Of a stretch of 64,000 bases of DNA, positions 8,640-17,250 are shown in pieces. How positions within the stretch are numbered: the stretch's first letter is position 1; the number at the start of each line of letters is the position of its first letter. The translations under genes were made by a program, and so were the position numbers. The stretch is from Streptomyces humidus. GTDB taxonomy: Bacteria; Actinomycetota; Actinomycetes; Streptomycetales; Streptomycetaceae. The stretch covers positions 1-64,000 of the forward strand of contig NZ_BMTL01000018.1 in assembly GCF_014649655.1 (NCBI RefSeq), in the 5' to 3' direction. Below the pieces are notes generated by a model. The model ran no database searches and was not told the DNA's origin. It saw only the letters and a program-made list of their open reading frames with translations.

Positions 8640-8909
8640 CTACGCCGGCGCTGATCGTCGCCGGCGCAGGCCGGCCGGGCGCAGCAGGAGCGAGAGCGAG
8701 GCGGCGGAGACGATCGCCGCGCCGAGGAGGCTCGGCAGGGCCGATCCGGGGCCGAGTGCGCTGTGGGTGACGAAGTCGCCGAACAGGGCTCCGGCGACAC
8801 CCGTCGCGTAGACGAGGGTGTGGACCGGCAGACGGTGGGAGAGGCGGGTGACCGCCGCCCACGCGAGTACGACACCGAGCGCAGTGGAGCCGAGCGCTTC
8901 CAAGATCAT
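8640..8909 (-). CDS. Small membrane protein
   Basis: An 89-residue protein with three hydrophobic segments (MILEALGSTALGVVLAWAAV; HTLVYATGVAGALFGDFV; SLLGAAIVSAASLSLLLRPA) and an Arg-rich C-terminus, so probably three TM helices with a cytoplasmic tail. The ATG at 8909 is preceded by GGGAGGGA. It converges with the ferritin-like gene. The family is not recognised beyond being conserved at this position in streptomycetes as I recall it. Confidence 0.7.
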   Translation of the reverse strand: MILEALGSTALGVVLAWAAVTRLSHRLPVHTLVYATGVAGALFGDFVTHSALGPGSALPSLLGAAIVSAASLSLLLRPAGLRRRRSAPA

Positions 8910-9060
8910 TTAGGTCCCTCCCGGACGGCGGGGCTGTGCACCGGTTGTCGTAGCCCGTCATACCCGTGACCTGCGAAAGGCAATCCTCCCCGGGGGTGCC
9001 TCGTGCTCCGTCCGCGACACGAACGCCGACGGCGAACCCGCCCCGGCAGGAAGCGGAGCC

Positions 9061-9123
9061 GGACGCCGGGCTCGAGAGGGCGGACGCCGGGCTCGAGAGG
9101 GCGGACGCCGGGCTCGAGAGGGC
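9061..9123 (+). repeat. Three perfect 21-bp tandem repeats
   Basis: Copies at 9061-9081, 9082-9102 and 9103-9123 are identical. Each begins GGACGCCGGG and contains CTCGAG (XhoI-type palindrome) followed by AGGGC. The array is noncoding and probably varies in copy number between strains. Confidence 0.9.
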
Positions 9124-9155
9124 GGGCGGTGACGGACGTGGGTGGGCGGCGGTGC

Positions 9156-9209
9156 ACGTGGGAGGGCCCGGCGATCACTCGGCCGAGTGATCGCCGGGCC
9201 CTCCCACGT
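9156..9209. terminator. 54-bp perfect palindrome, probable terminator of the DUF3107 gene
   Basis: Both 27-base arms match exactly around the centre GG|CC at 9182/9183 (ACGTGGGAGGG at one end, CCCTCCCACGT at the other). It starts 8 bases past the stop of the leftward DUF3107 gene. A loop-less stem this long is very stable, and a cruciform is possible. There is no U-tract on either side. Confidence 0.8.
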
Positions 9210-9217
9210 CCGTTCGC

Positions 9218-9445
9218 CTACAGAGCGCCGAAGCCCACCTTGCGCGGGGCGGGCTCGCCCAGCTCGACGTAGGCCAGACGGTCGGCCGGAACCAGGACCT
9301 TGCGGCCGTGCTGGTCCACGAGGCTGAGCAGCTGTGACTTCCCGGCCAGGGCCTCGGCCACCACGCGCTCGACCTCCTCGGGAGTCTGACCGCTCTCCAG
9401 AACGATCTCGCGAGGCGCGTGCAGCACGCCGATCTTGACCTCCAC
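9218..9445 (-). CDS. DUF3107 family protein
   Basis: A 75-residue cytoplasmic protein starting at GTG 9445 (MEVKIGVLHAPREIVLES) with GGAGGG about 9 bases upstream. The length and the pattern EVKIGV..., TPEEVERVVAEAL, GRKVLVPADRLAYVELG match the small actinobacterial DUF3107 family. That family is conserved, often next to a TetR gene as here (9604-10245), and of unknown function. Confidence 0.85.
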   Translation of the reverse strand: MEVKIGVLHAPREIVLESGQTPEEVERVVAEALAGKSQLLSLVDQHGRKVLVPADRLAYVELGEPAPRKVGFGAL

Positions 9446-9603
9446 GGCTATGTCCCTCCGACGGTCACGAGGTGCGCGGGCGTCCGCGCCGTACGCTGCA
9501 CACATTAGCCCGGTGAGGGGATGTGCACGGCGCGACCGTCCACGCCAGGAGCGAACAGCGGGCGGGAATGAACGGGCGACCGCCCGCAGTACCGCCCCCG
9601 CGG

Positions 9604-10245
9604 TCAGTGCTGATCGGTTCCGTGCAGCGGGAAACCGGCGATGCCCCGCCAGGCCAGCGAGGCCAGCAGCTGGACCGCCTGGTCGCGCGGGACGCTGCGG
9701 TCGCTGTGCAGCCAGGAGCGGGCCACGACCTGCGCGAGGCCGCCCAGGCCGGAGGCGAGGAGCATCGACTCCGCGCGCGAGAGGCCGGTGTCCTCGGCGA
9801 TGACCTCGCAGATCGCCTCGGCGCACTCGGTGGTGACCTTGTCGACCCGTTCGCGCACCGCGGGCTCGTTCGTCAGGTCCGACTCGAAGACCAGGCGGAA
9901 CGCGCCGCCGTCGTCCTCCACGTAGGCGAAGTACGCGTCCATGGTGGCCCGGACGCGCTGCTTGTTGTCGGTCGTCGAGGCGAGCGCGCCGCGCACGGCC
10001 TGGATGAGCGCCTCGCAGTGCTGGTCCAGCAGGGCCAGGTACAGGTCGAGCTTGCCGGGGAAGTGCTGGTAGAGCACCGGCTTGCTGACGCCGGCCCGCT
10101 CGGCGATGTCGTCCATCGCGGCCGCGTGATAGCCCTGCGCGACGAAGACTTCCTGGGCGGCGCCCAGCAGCTGGTTCCGTCGGGCACGGCGCGGCAGGCG
10201 TGTGCCCCGCGGGCGCGCCGCCTCTGTCTGCTCGATGGCTGTCAC
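9604..10245 (-). CDS. TetR/AcrR-family transcriptional regulator
   Basis: A 213-residue protein starting at GTG 10245 (MTAIEQTEAARPRGTRLP). The N-terminal HTH is canonical (AAQEVFVAQGYHAAAMDDIAERAGVSKPVLYQHF, residues about 28-62), and a C-terminal helical ligand domain follows. GGGAGG lies 4 bases before the GTG. ATG 10269 is an in-frame alternative that adds 8 residues. It lies upstream of DUF3107 on the same strand with a 158-bp gap. The target is unknown. Confidence 0.88.
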   Translation of the reverse strand: MTAIEQTEAARPRGTRLPRRARRNQLLGAAQEVFVAQGYHAAAMDDIAERAGVSKPVLYQHFPGKLDLYLALLDQHCEALIQAVRGALASTTDNKQRVRATMDAYFAYVEDDGGAFRLVFESDLTNEPAVRERVDKVTTECAEAICEVIAEDTGLSRAESMLLASGLGGLAQVVARSWLHSDRSVPRDQAVQLLASLAWRGIAGFPLHGTDQH

Positions 10246-10425
10246 GCCGCCTCCCAAAGTCGTCCTCATGCGGTGAGCGCCGCGTCGCCATCGTACTTTT
10301 CGGTAACCGTGGTGTGCGCGGTGCGAGCGCAGAATTTCACGGACTGGACGACGGCAAAAGCGGTAGAGATGGTTTCGAAACATCACGTTCCGGGCATACT
10401 CGCGCCCCGCTCCTGCTCAGCGCAG

Positions 10426-10644
10426 TCAGCGATAGTCCTCCTCGTCGAGCGAGACCACGCGTGCCTGTTCGATGAGGTCGCCCTCGTCGGCCCGGTCGGG
10501 GTCCACGTCCTCCAGGGAGTCGTCGCGCTCCGGCCTGACGTCGGTGGACTGCTCGGCGGCGTCGTTCTCCGGCGCCTCGACGTCGATCTCCCCGAGGTCG
10601 TCGTCCTCTTCGAACGTGCCCGGGTCGGTGGGGTCAACGGACAT
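10426..10644 (-). CDS. Small acidic protein, function unknown
   Basis: A 72-residue protein with a very acidic composition (FEEDDDLGEIDVEAPEND, DDSLEDVDPDRADEGD) and no cysteines or TM segment, probably disordered. The ATG at 10644 has AAGGGAG upstream, and codon usage is Streptomyces-like. It is divergent from the hydrolase gene at 10878. The family is not recognised with certainty. Confidence 0.7.
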   Translation of the reverse strand: MSVDPTDPGTFEEDDDLGEIDVEAPENDAAEQSTDVRPERDDSLEDVDPDRADEGDLIEQARVVSLDEEDYR

Positions 10645-10877
10645 GGTGGGCTCCCTTCCTGCGAACGTCCCCGCGAGATGCAGGGCTACTAGCGGGTGCC
10701 CTCGCTACGAGCCTAGGAGACACCCGATTCGGACGCTATGCGATCGCTGTGCAGGGTGCCCCTGATTCCCGCCGTCATGGCGCGGGCGCGGCGTCGCCCG
10801 GTGCGGGTGCGGGTGCGGTCCGCGTGTGTGACGGCGAACACACAAAGGCGCACGTGATCGTCTCGTAACATTGCGGC

Positions 10878-11861
10878 ATGTCTTCGACCGAGCTGCCCTC
10901 CGTGCCGCCCACCAGTGTGCTGCCGAAGGCGATCGCGGTACAGGTCGCGGAGGGCGAGCGGCTCCGGTCGGCCGGGCTGCCGGGCGTCACGCTGACGGTG
11001 CGTTCCAGGCCGCCCGCGCGCGAAGGGCTCCAGCCCGCGCTCTTCGTGCACGGGCTCGGCGGTTCCTCGCAGAACTGGTCCGCACTGATGGCCCTGCTCG
11101 ACGGGGTCGTGGCGAGCGAGGCCGTCGACCTTCCGGGCTTCGGCGACTCCCCGCCGCCGGACGACGGCAACTACTCCGTCACCGCACACGCGCGTGCCGT
11201 GATCCGCTATCTCGACGCCACCGGACACGGGCCCGTCCATCTCTTCGGCAACTCCCTCGGCGGCGCGGTGTCCACCCGCGTCGCCGCGGTCCGGCCCGAC
11301 CTGGTGCGCACCCTGACCCTGGTGTCTCCGGCGCTGCCGGAACTGCGGGTGCAGCGCACCGCGGTGCCCACGGGGCTGGTCGGACTGCCCGGCGTCGCCG
11401 CGCTCTTCAGCCGGTTCACCCGGGACTGGACGGCCGAGCAGAGAGTCCGCGGCGTCATGGCCCTCTGCTACGGCGATCCCGGGCAGGTGACTCCCGAGGC
11501 GTTCCGGCACGCGGTGGACGAGTTGGAGCGGCGGCTCCAACTGCCCTACTTCTGGGATGCGCTGACGCGTTCCACGCGTGGGCTGCTCAGCGCCTACACG
11601 CTGGGCGGCCAGCACGGGCTGTGGCGGCAGGCCGAGCGGGTCCTCGCCCCGACGCTCCTCGTCTACGGCGGACGCGACCAGCTCGTCGGCTTCCGCATGG
11701 CGCAGCGGTCCGCCCGTACGTTCCGCGACTCCCGGCTGCTCACCCTGCCGGACGCCGGTCACGTCGCGATGATGGAGTACCCCGAGACGGTCGCGGCGGC
11801 CTTCCGGGAGCTCCTCGCCGAGACGACGACCGGGACGACGACCGAGACGTCGGGGGGCTGA
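10878..11861 (+). CDS. Alpha/beta-hydrolase
   Basis: A 327-residue protein with the alpha/beta-hydrolase signature: HGLGGSSQNW (oxyanion hole), GNSLGG nucleophile elbow, GGRDQLV (acid) and DAGHVAMME (His). A cap region lies around residues 165-220. There is no signal peptide. The start is ATG 10878; a TAACAT six bases upstream suggests a leaderless transcript. It is followed 7 bp later by the DUF3152 gene, so the two are probably co-transcribed. The substrate is unknown. Confidence 0.88.
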   Translation: MSSTELPSVPPTSVLPKAIAVQVAEGERLRSAGLPGVTLTVRSRPPAREGLQPALFVHGLGGSSQNWSALMALLDGVVASEAVDLPGFGDSPPPDDGNYSVTAHARAVIRYLDATGHGPVHLFGNSLGGAVSTRVAAVRPDLVRTLTLVSPALPELRVQRTAVPTGLVGLPGVAALFSRFTRDWTAEQRVRGVMALCYGDPGQVTPEAFRHAVDELERRLQLPYFWDALTRSTRGLLSAYTLGGQHGLWRQAERVLAPTLLVYGGRDQLVGFRMAQRSARTFRDSRLLTLPDAGHVAMMEYPETVAAAFRELLAETTTGTTTETSGG

Positions 11862-11868
11862 GGCCGAC

Positions 11869-13290
11869 GTGGGACGCCACAGCCGGCGTGGGCGCGCCCC
11901 CAAGGGCGGCGCCAAGGGATCGTCCGAGGTCCCGCCACAGGGGCCCGCGCAGAAGCCCTCTCAGGGGTCCTCGGGGGGAGCGGCGCAGGGGCCTTCACAG
12001 GGCGACGCCAGGGACGCACGCGTCCGCGGCCCGCACTCCGGTCACGACGGAGCCCTGTCGCACGGAGCGGCCCCGTCCCGCGTTCCCGGCGCGACGCCAG
12101 GCCGCGAGGTCCCGCAGGCGCGCGGCGGCCACCCCGAGCAGCGTGAAGCCGGAGGCGGATGGGGTGAGTTGAGGGGGCGACAGGCGGGTACCGGGCAGCC
12201 CGTGATACCGCGTCAACGACCCGCCCCCGAGGGCGGTTCGCGTCAGGGGCCCCGCCCGGGTCCGCGTCAGGGCCCCCGCCAGGACTACCTCGCCGCCTTC
12301 GAGGAGGACGACGACGTCTTCGCGCGTGCCGGGACGCCGTACGCGTCGACGCGTACGCGCGGGGGCGGTCCGCCCGTCGGGGCCGCCGACGCGCGCACCG
12401 TCTCCCGTGGCTCCTACCAAGCCGCGTCGGCCGCCCTCGACGTCGCCGACGAGACGGCGGCCACCGGCGCGCCTGTCCCGGTCAGGGGAGCCAAGGGGCG
12501 GACGTTCACCGGCATCGCGGCCGCCGCCGTCACCACGGTGCTGGCCGTCGTCGTGGCCGGGCAGGTCACCGGCGGGCGGGACGACACCGTCCGCCCGCAG
12601 TCCGCGGTCGACCGGGCCGGCGGCGACGAGGGTGACACCGCGCGCGGGGACGACCGGCCCACTCCGTCGGCGTCCACCGGCGCGATCGCGCTCACCTACG
12701 CGCAGAAGATGGCAGCCAGGTATCCCCTCGGCGCCGGGCTCAAGGGGTCCGGCAGGTTCGAGGCGGTCGCCGGCGTCGACAAGGCCCCCGGCAAGGGCCG
12801 GAAGTACACCTACCGCGTGGACGTGGAGCAGGGTCTCGGACTCGACGGCGCGCTCTTCGCCGAAGCCGTGCAGCAGACGCTCAACGACGACCGCAGCTGG
12901 GCTCACGGCGGTGCCCGCACCTTCGAGCGGATCCACTCGGGCACACCCGACTTCGTCATCACGCTCGCCAGCCCCGGCACCACCGCCGTCTGGTGCGCCA
13001 AGTCGGGTCTGGACACCACCGAGGACAACGTCTCGTGCGACTCGGCCGCCACCGAGCGCGTGATGATCAACGCCTACCGGTGGGCCCAGGGCTCGAAGAC
13101 CTTCGGCGACGAGATGTACGCGTACCGGCAGATGCTGATCAATCACGAGGTCGGTCACCGCCTCGGCTTCGGCCACGTCACCTGCGACAAGGACGGCGAG
13201 CTCGCGCCGGTCATGCAGCAGCAGACGAAATTCCTCGACCACGGCGGGATCCACTGTCTGCCCAACCCGTGGGCCTTTCCCGGTAGTTGA
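11869..13290 (+). CDS. DUF3152 membrane-anchored protein with zincin-type motif
   Basis: A 473-residue protein from GTG 11869 (MGRHSRRGRAPKGG). A long Gly/Pro/Arg-rich disordered cytoplasmic part (1-205) is followed by one TM segment (about 213-233, IAAAAVTTVLAVVVAGQV), then a Ser/Asp-rich linker and an extracellular globular domain. That domain has the metzincin-like zinc motif HEVGHRLGFGH (H426, E427, H430, H436) and probable disulfides (two Cys near 382-395, two near 443-465). DUF3152 is a conserved actinobacterial family. The visible motif argues for a surface metalloprotease, but no activity is known to me. Confidence 0.87.
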   Translation: MGRHSRRGRAPKGGAKGSSEVPPQGPAQKPSQGSSGGAAQGPSQGDARDARVRGPHSGHDGALSHGAAPSRVPGATPGREVPQARGGHPEQREAGGGWGELRGRQAGTGQPVIPRQRPAPEGGSRQGPRPGPRQGPRQDYLAAFEEDDDVFARAGTPYASTRTRGGGPPVGAADARTVSRGSYQAASAALDVADETAATGAPVPVRGAKGRTFTGIAAAAVTTVLAVVVAGQVTGGRDDTVRPQSAVDRAGGDEGDTARGDDRPTPSASTGAIALTYAQKMAARYPLGAGLKGSGRFEAVAGVDKAPGKGRKYTYRVDVEQGLGLDGALFAEAVQQTLNDDRSWAHGGARTFERIHSGTPDFVITLASPGTTAVWCAKSGLDTTEDNVSCDSAATERVMINAYRWAQGSKTFGDEMYAYRQMLINHEVGHRLGFGHVTCDKDGELAPVMQQQTKFLDHGGIHCLPNPWAFPGS

Positions 13291-14071
13291 CGGACAGCGT
13301 CGGAGAGCGCGCCGCCCTGCGCGGGACTGCTGGGCCGGCGGGTGGGGCGCGAGGCGTCGAGCATGCGTCGGGTGTGAGGCGTCGAGCAGGGGGCGTAGGG
13401 CGCGGGGGGCTCGAGTTGGCGCGCTGTGCCCCCGCCGCACGTTCGGCGGGGACCGGCTGCCCGCGCGTGGGCATAGGACCGGCGCTCGCGCCCGATAGCG
13501 CGTGATCGTCTGTGACGAGCCGGCCCGGCGCTCGAGGTGACGACCCGGGCCCAGGTCCTCGCCCTGCTCTGCGAGTCGCGAAGCGGGTCCGGGCCCGCTT
13601 CGCGACTCGTCGCCGCTGGCGGCGCGAGTCACCGAGGGCCCCTGCATCAGTAGCTGCCGAGTGCCGTACCGGCGCTCGCCCCGGCGGACGCGGCCCGGCG
13701 GCGCGCGCGATGGCGCAACGCGGAGCGAGGAGCGCGAGCACTCGCGTGACGCGCGCTGTGCGCCGTTGCACGCGCCCGTCGCACGCCCCGTCACGGGTTT
13801 CCTCGCGGGGAGTGGCCCGGTTCGGCGCGTGTCCTGGCGGGACGCCTCTTCGCACTAGCCGGGACGTGACATGTGGGGCGTGACGTTTCGCGGTCGGATG
13901 ATCTCCTAGCGCGACCGAACGCGGCCCGCACGCGAAAGTTACGCCCGTTCACCCCTTTTGGTGGCGCGATGGACAACCGTCCGTCGCGCCACCGCCTTGT
14001 CCGCATACGTTCTTCCCGCTGCGAGCTGTCGAGTCAACGACGGCTCCCCAAACGGGAGATCGGGGGTACGC
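13291..14071. other. Long intergenic region with a strong hairpin; no supported gene
   Basis: This 781-bp gap has several open frames, but all are Arg/Ser/Ala-rich, lack ribosome sites and look like GC-driven shadows. It contains a 16-bp-stem hairpin (13572-13609). The last 200 bases, locally less GC-rich, must hold the promoter for the polysaccharide operon that starts at 14072. I could not assign a sigma factor. Confidence 0.6.
13572..13609. terminator. 16-bp inverted repeat, possible terminator
   Basis: CGAGTCGCGAAGCGGG and CCCGCTTCGCGACTCG pair perfectly around a 6-nt loop (TCCGGG). It lies 280 bp past the DUF3152 stop. The TCGCGA cores could also make it a protein-binding palindrome. 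Confidence 0.55.
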
Positions 14072-15844
14072 GTGCGCATCGCACTGCTTACGGAGGGTGG
14101 TTATCCGTATGTGAGCGGTGACGCCGGGGTCTGGTGCGACCGGCTCGTGCGCGGGCTCGGGCAGCACCGCTTCGACGTCTATGCGCTCAGCCGGGCCGCA
14201 CACCAGGAGGAGGCGGGCTGGATCGCCCTTCCGCCGCAGGTCGGCCGGGTGCACACGGCGCCGCTGTGGCGGGCCGAGGAGGACGGGGTGTCCTACGGGC
14301 GGCGCGCGCGCCGGCGTTTCGCGGAGTGCTACGAGGAGTTGGCGGCCGCCTTGTGCGAAGGCGATTCGCCGGACGCGACAGCCCCTTCCGGAGCCGGTTC
14401 CACCGCTCAGGCGGACCGTTTCGCCAATGCGCTGTACGGCCTCGCCGAACTCGCCCACGACGAGGGCGGGCTCGTGGGGGCGCTCCGCTCGGAGACCGCG
14501 GTGCGCGCTCTGGAACGCGCCTGTCGCGCGCCCGGCGCGCTGCGCACGGCGCGCGAGGGGCGTTTACCCGACCTGCTCGCCGTCGTGGCCCACCTCGAAC
14601 GCGCGCTGCGCCCCCTCTCGCTCGACTGGTACGACGACCAGGGCGGCGCCGAGGGAGCGAGCCTCGGCTCCGTCGACCTGTGCCACGCCGCCTCCGGCGG
14701 CGCCGCGGCCCTGCCCGGGCTGCTCGCCGCGCAATTCTTCGATGTGCCGCTCCTGGTGACCGAGTACGGGGTGCGGCTGCGCACGCACTATCTGAGCGCG
14801 GGCGGCCCGCCGTCGCCCGCGGGCTCAGGGAACACGCCTTCCGCCGAGGCCGCACCTGCCGTGCGCGCCCTGCTCGCCGCCTTCCACGGCCGGCTCGCGG
14901 CAGAGGTCTACCGGCAGGCGGCGTGCGTCACGCCCGGCAACGCACACGCCCGTCGCTGGCAGGAGCGCTGCGGCGCCGACCGCGCCAAACTGCGCACCGT
15001 GTACCCCGGGATGGAGGCGTCCCGCTTCGCCGACGTGGGCGATGCGCCGGACGCCGCCGACCCGCACACCCTCGTCTGGGTGGGCCGGGTGGAGCCGGCC
15101 AAGGACCTGGTGTCACTGCTGCACGCCTTCGCGGAAATCCGCAGGGAGGAGCCCAGGGCCCGCCTGAGGATCGTCGGCACCGCGGCCGGCGCGGAGGGCC
15201 GGGCCTACCTCGGCCACTGCAGGATGCTGGCCGCGCAGCTCTTCCCCTACGAGGCCGCCGGACCGCACTGCGTCGGCGACGACCCGGTGTCCTTCGAGGA
15301 GGTCGGCGCCCCGGAGGCCCCCACTCCCGCCGACGCGTACGCGGCCGGCGCGGTGGTCGTGCTGTCCAGCGTCGTCGAGGGATTCCCGGTCGGTCTGGTC
15401 GAGGCGATGTTCTGCGGCCGGGCGACCGTGTCCACCGACGTGGGCGCGGTGGTCGAGGTCATCGGAGGCACGGGACTGGTCGTACCGCCCCGCAACCCGC
15501 GGGCGCTCGCGAAGGCGTGCGGGGCGCTGTTGCGTGACCCCGCACGCCGTGCGCGCCTCGGCGCGGCCGCCCGAGCCCGCGCCCTCGAACTGTTCACCGT
15601 CGAGCAGAACGTGGCGGCGTTCCACGGCATCTACCTGGACCTCGTCTCCCGGGCCCCGGTGAGCCCGCACGTCTTCGACGACGACGGTGAGCCCCATCCG
15701 TTCGCCGTCCCAGCCGAGGCGCGGGTGCCGGGCCTGTGGATCGACCTGGCCGCGCGAGGCACCGGCCGGCAGAGCCCGTCCTGGGCGGCGGGACCGCCGG
15801 TAGGGGAGGCCGCACCGGTGGCCGCCACGGAGGGGGCACGATGA
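14072..15844 (+). CDS. PelF-like family 4 glycosyltransferase (DUF3492 N-terminal domain)
   Basis: A 590-residue protein starting at GTG 14072. The N-terminus MRIALLTEGGYPYVSGDAGV is the hallmark of the DUF3492 domain found in PelF, the cytoplasmic polymerising transferase of Pel exopolysaccharide systems. The C-terminal GT4 half has TLVWVGRVEPAKDLVSLLHA and the EX7E motif EGFPVGLVEAM before CGRATVSTDVGAVVEVI. Relative to Proteobacterial PelF the N-terminal half is enlarged by low-complexity Ala/Arg segments (about residues 90-200). It is the first gene of a five-gene overlapping operon, and its stop overlaps the next start (ATGA). It probably uses a UDP-HexNAc-type donor (inference from PelF). 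Confidence 0.85.
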   Translation: MRIALLTEGGYPYVSGDAGVWCDRLVRGLGQHRFDVYALSRAAHQEEAGWIALPPQVGRVHTAPLWRAEEDGVSYGRRARRRFAECYEELAAALCEGDSPDATAPSGAGSTAQADRFANALYGLAELAHDEGGLVGALRSETAVRALERACRAPGALRTAREGRLPDLLAVVAHLERALRPLSLDWYDDQGGAEGASLGSVDLCHAASGGAAALPGLLAAQFFDVPLLVTEYGVRLRTHYLSAGGPPSPAGSGNTPSAEAAPAVRALLAAFHGRLAAEVYRQAACVTPGNAHARRWQERCGADRAKLRTVYPGMEASRFADVGDAPDAADPHTLVWVGRVEPAKDLVSLLHAFAEIRREEPRARLRIVGTAAGAEGRAYLGHCRMLAAQLFPYEAAGPHCVGDDPVSFEEVGAPEAPTPADAYAAGAVVVLSSVVEGFPVGLVEAMFCGRATVSTDVGAVVEVIGGTGLVVPPRNPRALAKACGALLRDPARRARLGAAARARALELFTVEQNVAAFHGIYLDLVSRAPVSPHVFDDDGEPHPFAVPAEARVPGLWIDLAARGTGRQSPSWAAGPPVGEAAPVAATEGAR

Positions 15845-17121
15845 GCGGGCTCGGCGAACTGGACCGGCCCGGGGCGCCGGGCGGCTCCGATGCGCTCTCC
15901 GACGCGGGTACGGACCCCGACGGCCCCGGGCCCGGCGTCTCCGACGGTCGCGGGCCCGGCGTCTCCGACGGTCGCGGGCCCGGCGTCTCCGACGGTCGCG
16001 GGCCCGGCGTCTCCCGTCGCGGGGTGGCGGTGGACCCGGTGAAGGCCCTGATGCACCGTCACCGCGATCTGTGCCAACGGGCCGTCGATCCACTGGAGAT
16101 CGCGGCGGGCCTGGAGGCGCACGGGGTCACCGACCGCACGGCCGCGCGGTTTCGGCACCGTGACGTCTTCTCCCTCGCCGAGGAGATGTACGCCCGTGTG
16201 CCCCGTGACGGCGACACGCCACCGCCCGCCCCGCCCACCGCACTTCCGCGGGAGGCACGGCTCCGACCGGACTGGGCGCTGCTCACCCTCCTGCCGGGCG
16301 CCTTGTGCGCCGCGACCTTGACCGGCGTGCGCCTCACCGACGGGCGGACCCGCCTCCTCGTAGCCGCCGCGGGCCTCCTCGCCGTGGCGCTCGCCGTGCA
16401 CGCGGCGCTGCGCCGGGGCCCGCTGGGCGGACCCCGCCGCGTCCACCCCGGCCTGCAGCGGACCGAGGCCTGGACCTGCTGGCTCCTCGGCTACGCGGCC
16501 CTCGGTGACGGCCTGCTGCGCGCCGCCGTGGACGGCGGCCCCGACGCGCTCCCCGACGGCACTTCGGGAGGCCCCTGGCCCTTCGCCGCCGTCCCCCTGC
16601 TGACCCTCACCCTGGCCTGCGCACCCGCCGCCTGGAGCGCTCACTTCCTCGCCTTGCAGGCCCGCCGCCGTCTGAACTCCAGCCGTGGCCTGGAGGAGTT
16701 CGCGGCAGGTGTGCGGCCGCTGCTGTTCGCCGCCCTCGCCCTGTTCCTGAGTGCGCTGACCGTCCTGACCGCCCTCTGCGCCGCGGCCCTGGACGAGCCC
16801 GCCGACTGCGTCCCGGTCGTCGCCCTGGGCGCCCTCCTCTTCCTCGCCCGCCTTCTCACCGTGCACGGCTTCGCCCACGCCCCGGCCGTCGGCATCGCGG
16901 TGGCCGGCGCGGCGGAGGCGCTAGCCCCGGCCACGGTCTTCGCCGGCCGTCTGCCCGGATGCGGCTTCGTGGCCACCCCCGTCGAGAGCCTCGTGACCGC
17001 CTGGGGCCCCGTCGGCGTGCCCTCCCTCGCGTGCGCGAGCGCCGCCCTGATCCTGCTCATCCACGCGACCCGCACGCTGACCAGGGCCTCCGCCCACGTC
17101 CGAACGGACCAGCCGTGCTGA
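15841..17121 (+). CDS. Polytopic membrane protein of the polysaccharide operon
   Basis: A 426-residue protein, coupled by ATGA overlap to the glycosyltransferase. Residues 20-60 contain repeated GPGVSDGR units encoded by tandem 24-bp DNA repeats. Residues 62-120 are soluble and helical (VDPVKALMHRHRDLCQRAVDPLEIA). About eight hydrophobic segments follow to the C-terminus. The position matches PelG, the Wzx-like export partner of PelF, but the N-terminal soluble region and fewer helices make homology uncertain. I infer a role in export or assembly of the glycan. Confidence 0.75.
   Translation: MSGLGELDRPGAPGGSDALSDAGTDPDGPGPGVSDGRGPGVSDGRGPGVSDGRGPGVSRRGVAVDPVKALMHRHRDLCQRAVDPLEIAAGLEAHGVTDRTAARFRHRDVFSLAEEMYARVPRDGDTPPPAPPTALPREARLRPDWALLTLLPGALCAATLTGVRLTDGRTRLLVAAAGLLAVALAVHAALRRGPLGGPRRVHPGLQRTEAWTCWLLGYAALGDGLLRAAVDGGPDALPDGTSGGPWPFAAVPLLTLTLACAPAAWSAHFLALQARRRLNSSRGLEEFAAGVRPLLFAALALFLSALTVLTALCAAALDEPADCVPVVALGALLFLARLLTVHGFAHAPAVGIAVAGAAEALAPATVFAGRLPGCGFVATPVESLVTAWGPVGVPSLACASAALILLIHATRTLTRASAHVRTDQPC
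15943..16018 (+). repeat. In-frame 24-bp tandem repeats
   Basis: Three full copies and a partial fourth of a 24-bp unit (starting GGGCCCGGCGTC, ending GACGGTCGC) encode GPGVSDGR repeats inside the membrane protein gene. The copies are identical at DNA level, indicating recent expansion and likely length variation. Confidence 0.85.
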
Positions 17122-17250
17122 ACCGAGCCCGCCGTCGCCGGCACCTCCGGCCACCGCGCGCACGCAGCCCCCACCGTGCCCGAGGGGTACGACGCGCGCT
17201 TTCCTCCACCCGGCCGCAACCCACCGCAACACCCTCGAAGGAGAGACCAG

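Larger units (their letters stand above)
8910..9217. other. Intergenic region with tandem repeats and a long palindrome
   Basis: A 308-bp gap without a supported gene. It holds a three-copy 21-bp tandem repeat (9061-9123) and a 54-bp perfect palindrome (9156-9209), both listed separately. Short ORFs across it come from the repeats and are not credible. Confidence 0.6.

Noticed and set aside
9061..9123. Possible CRISPR array
   Set aside because: Repeats are directly abutting with no spacers, only three copies, and no cas genes are in the window.
13512..13883. 123-residue ORF in the 13.3-14.1 kb gap
   Set aside because: Very Arg/Ser-rich, no SD and no recognisable pattern. It looks like noncoding GC-rich DNA.
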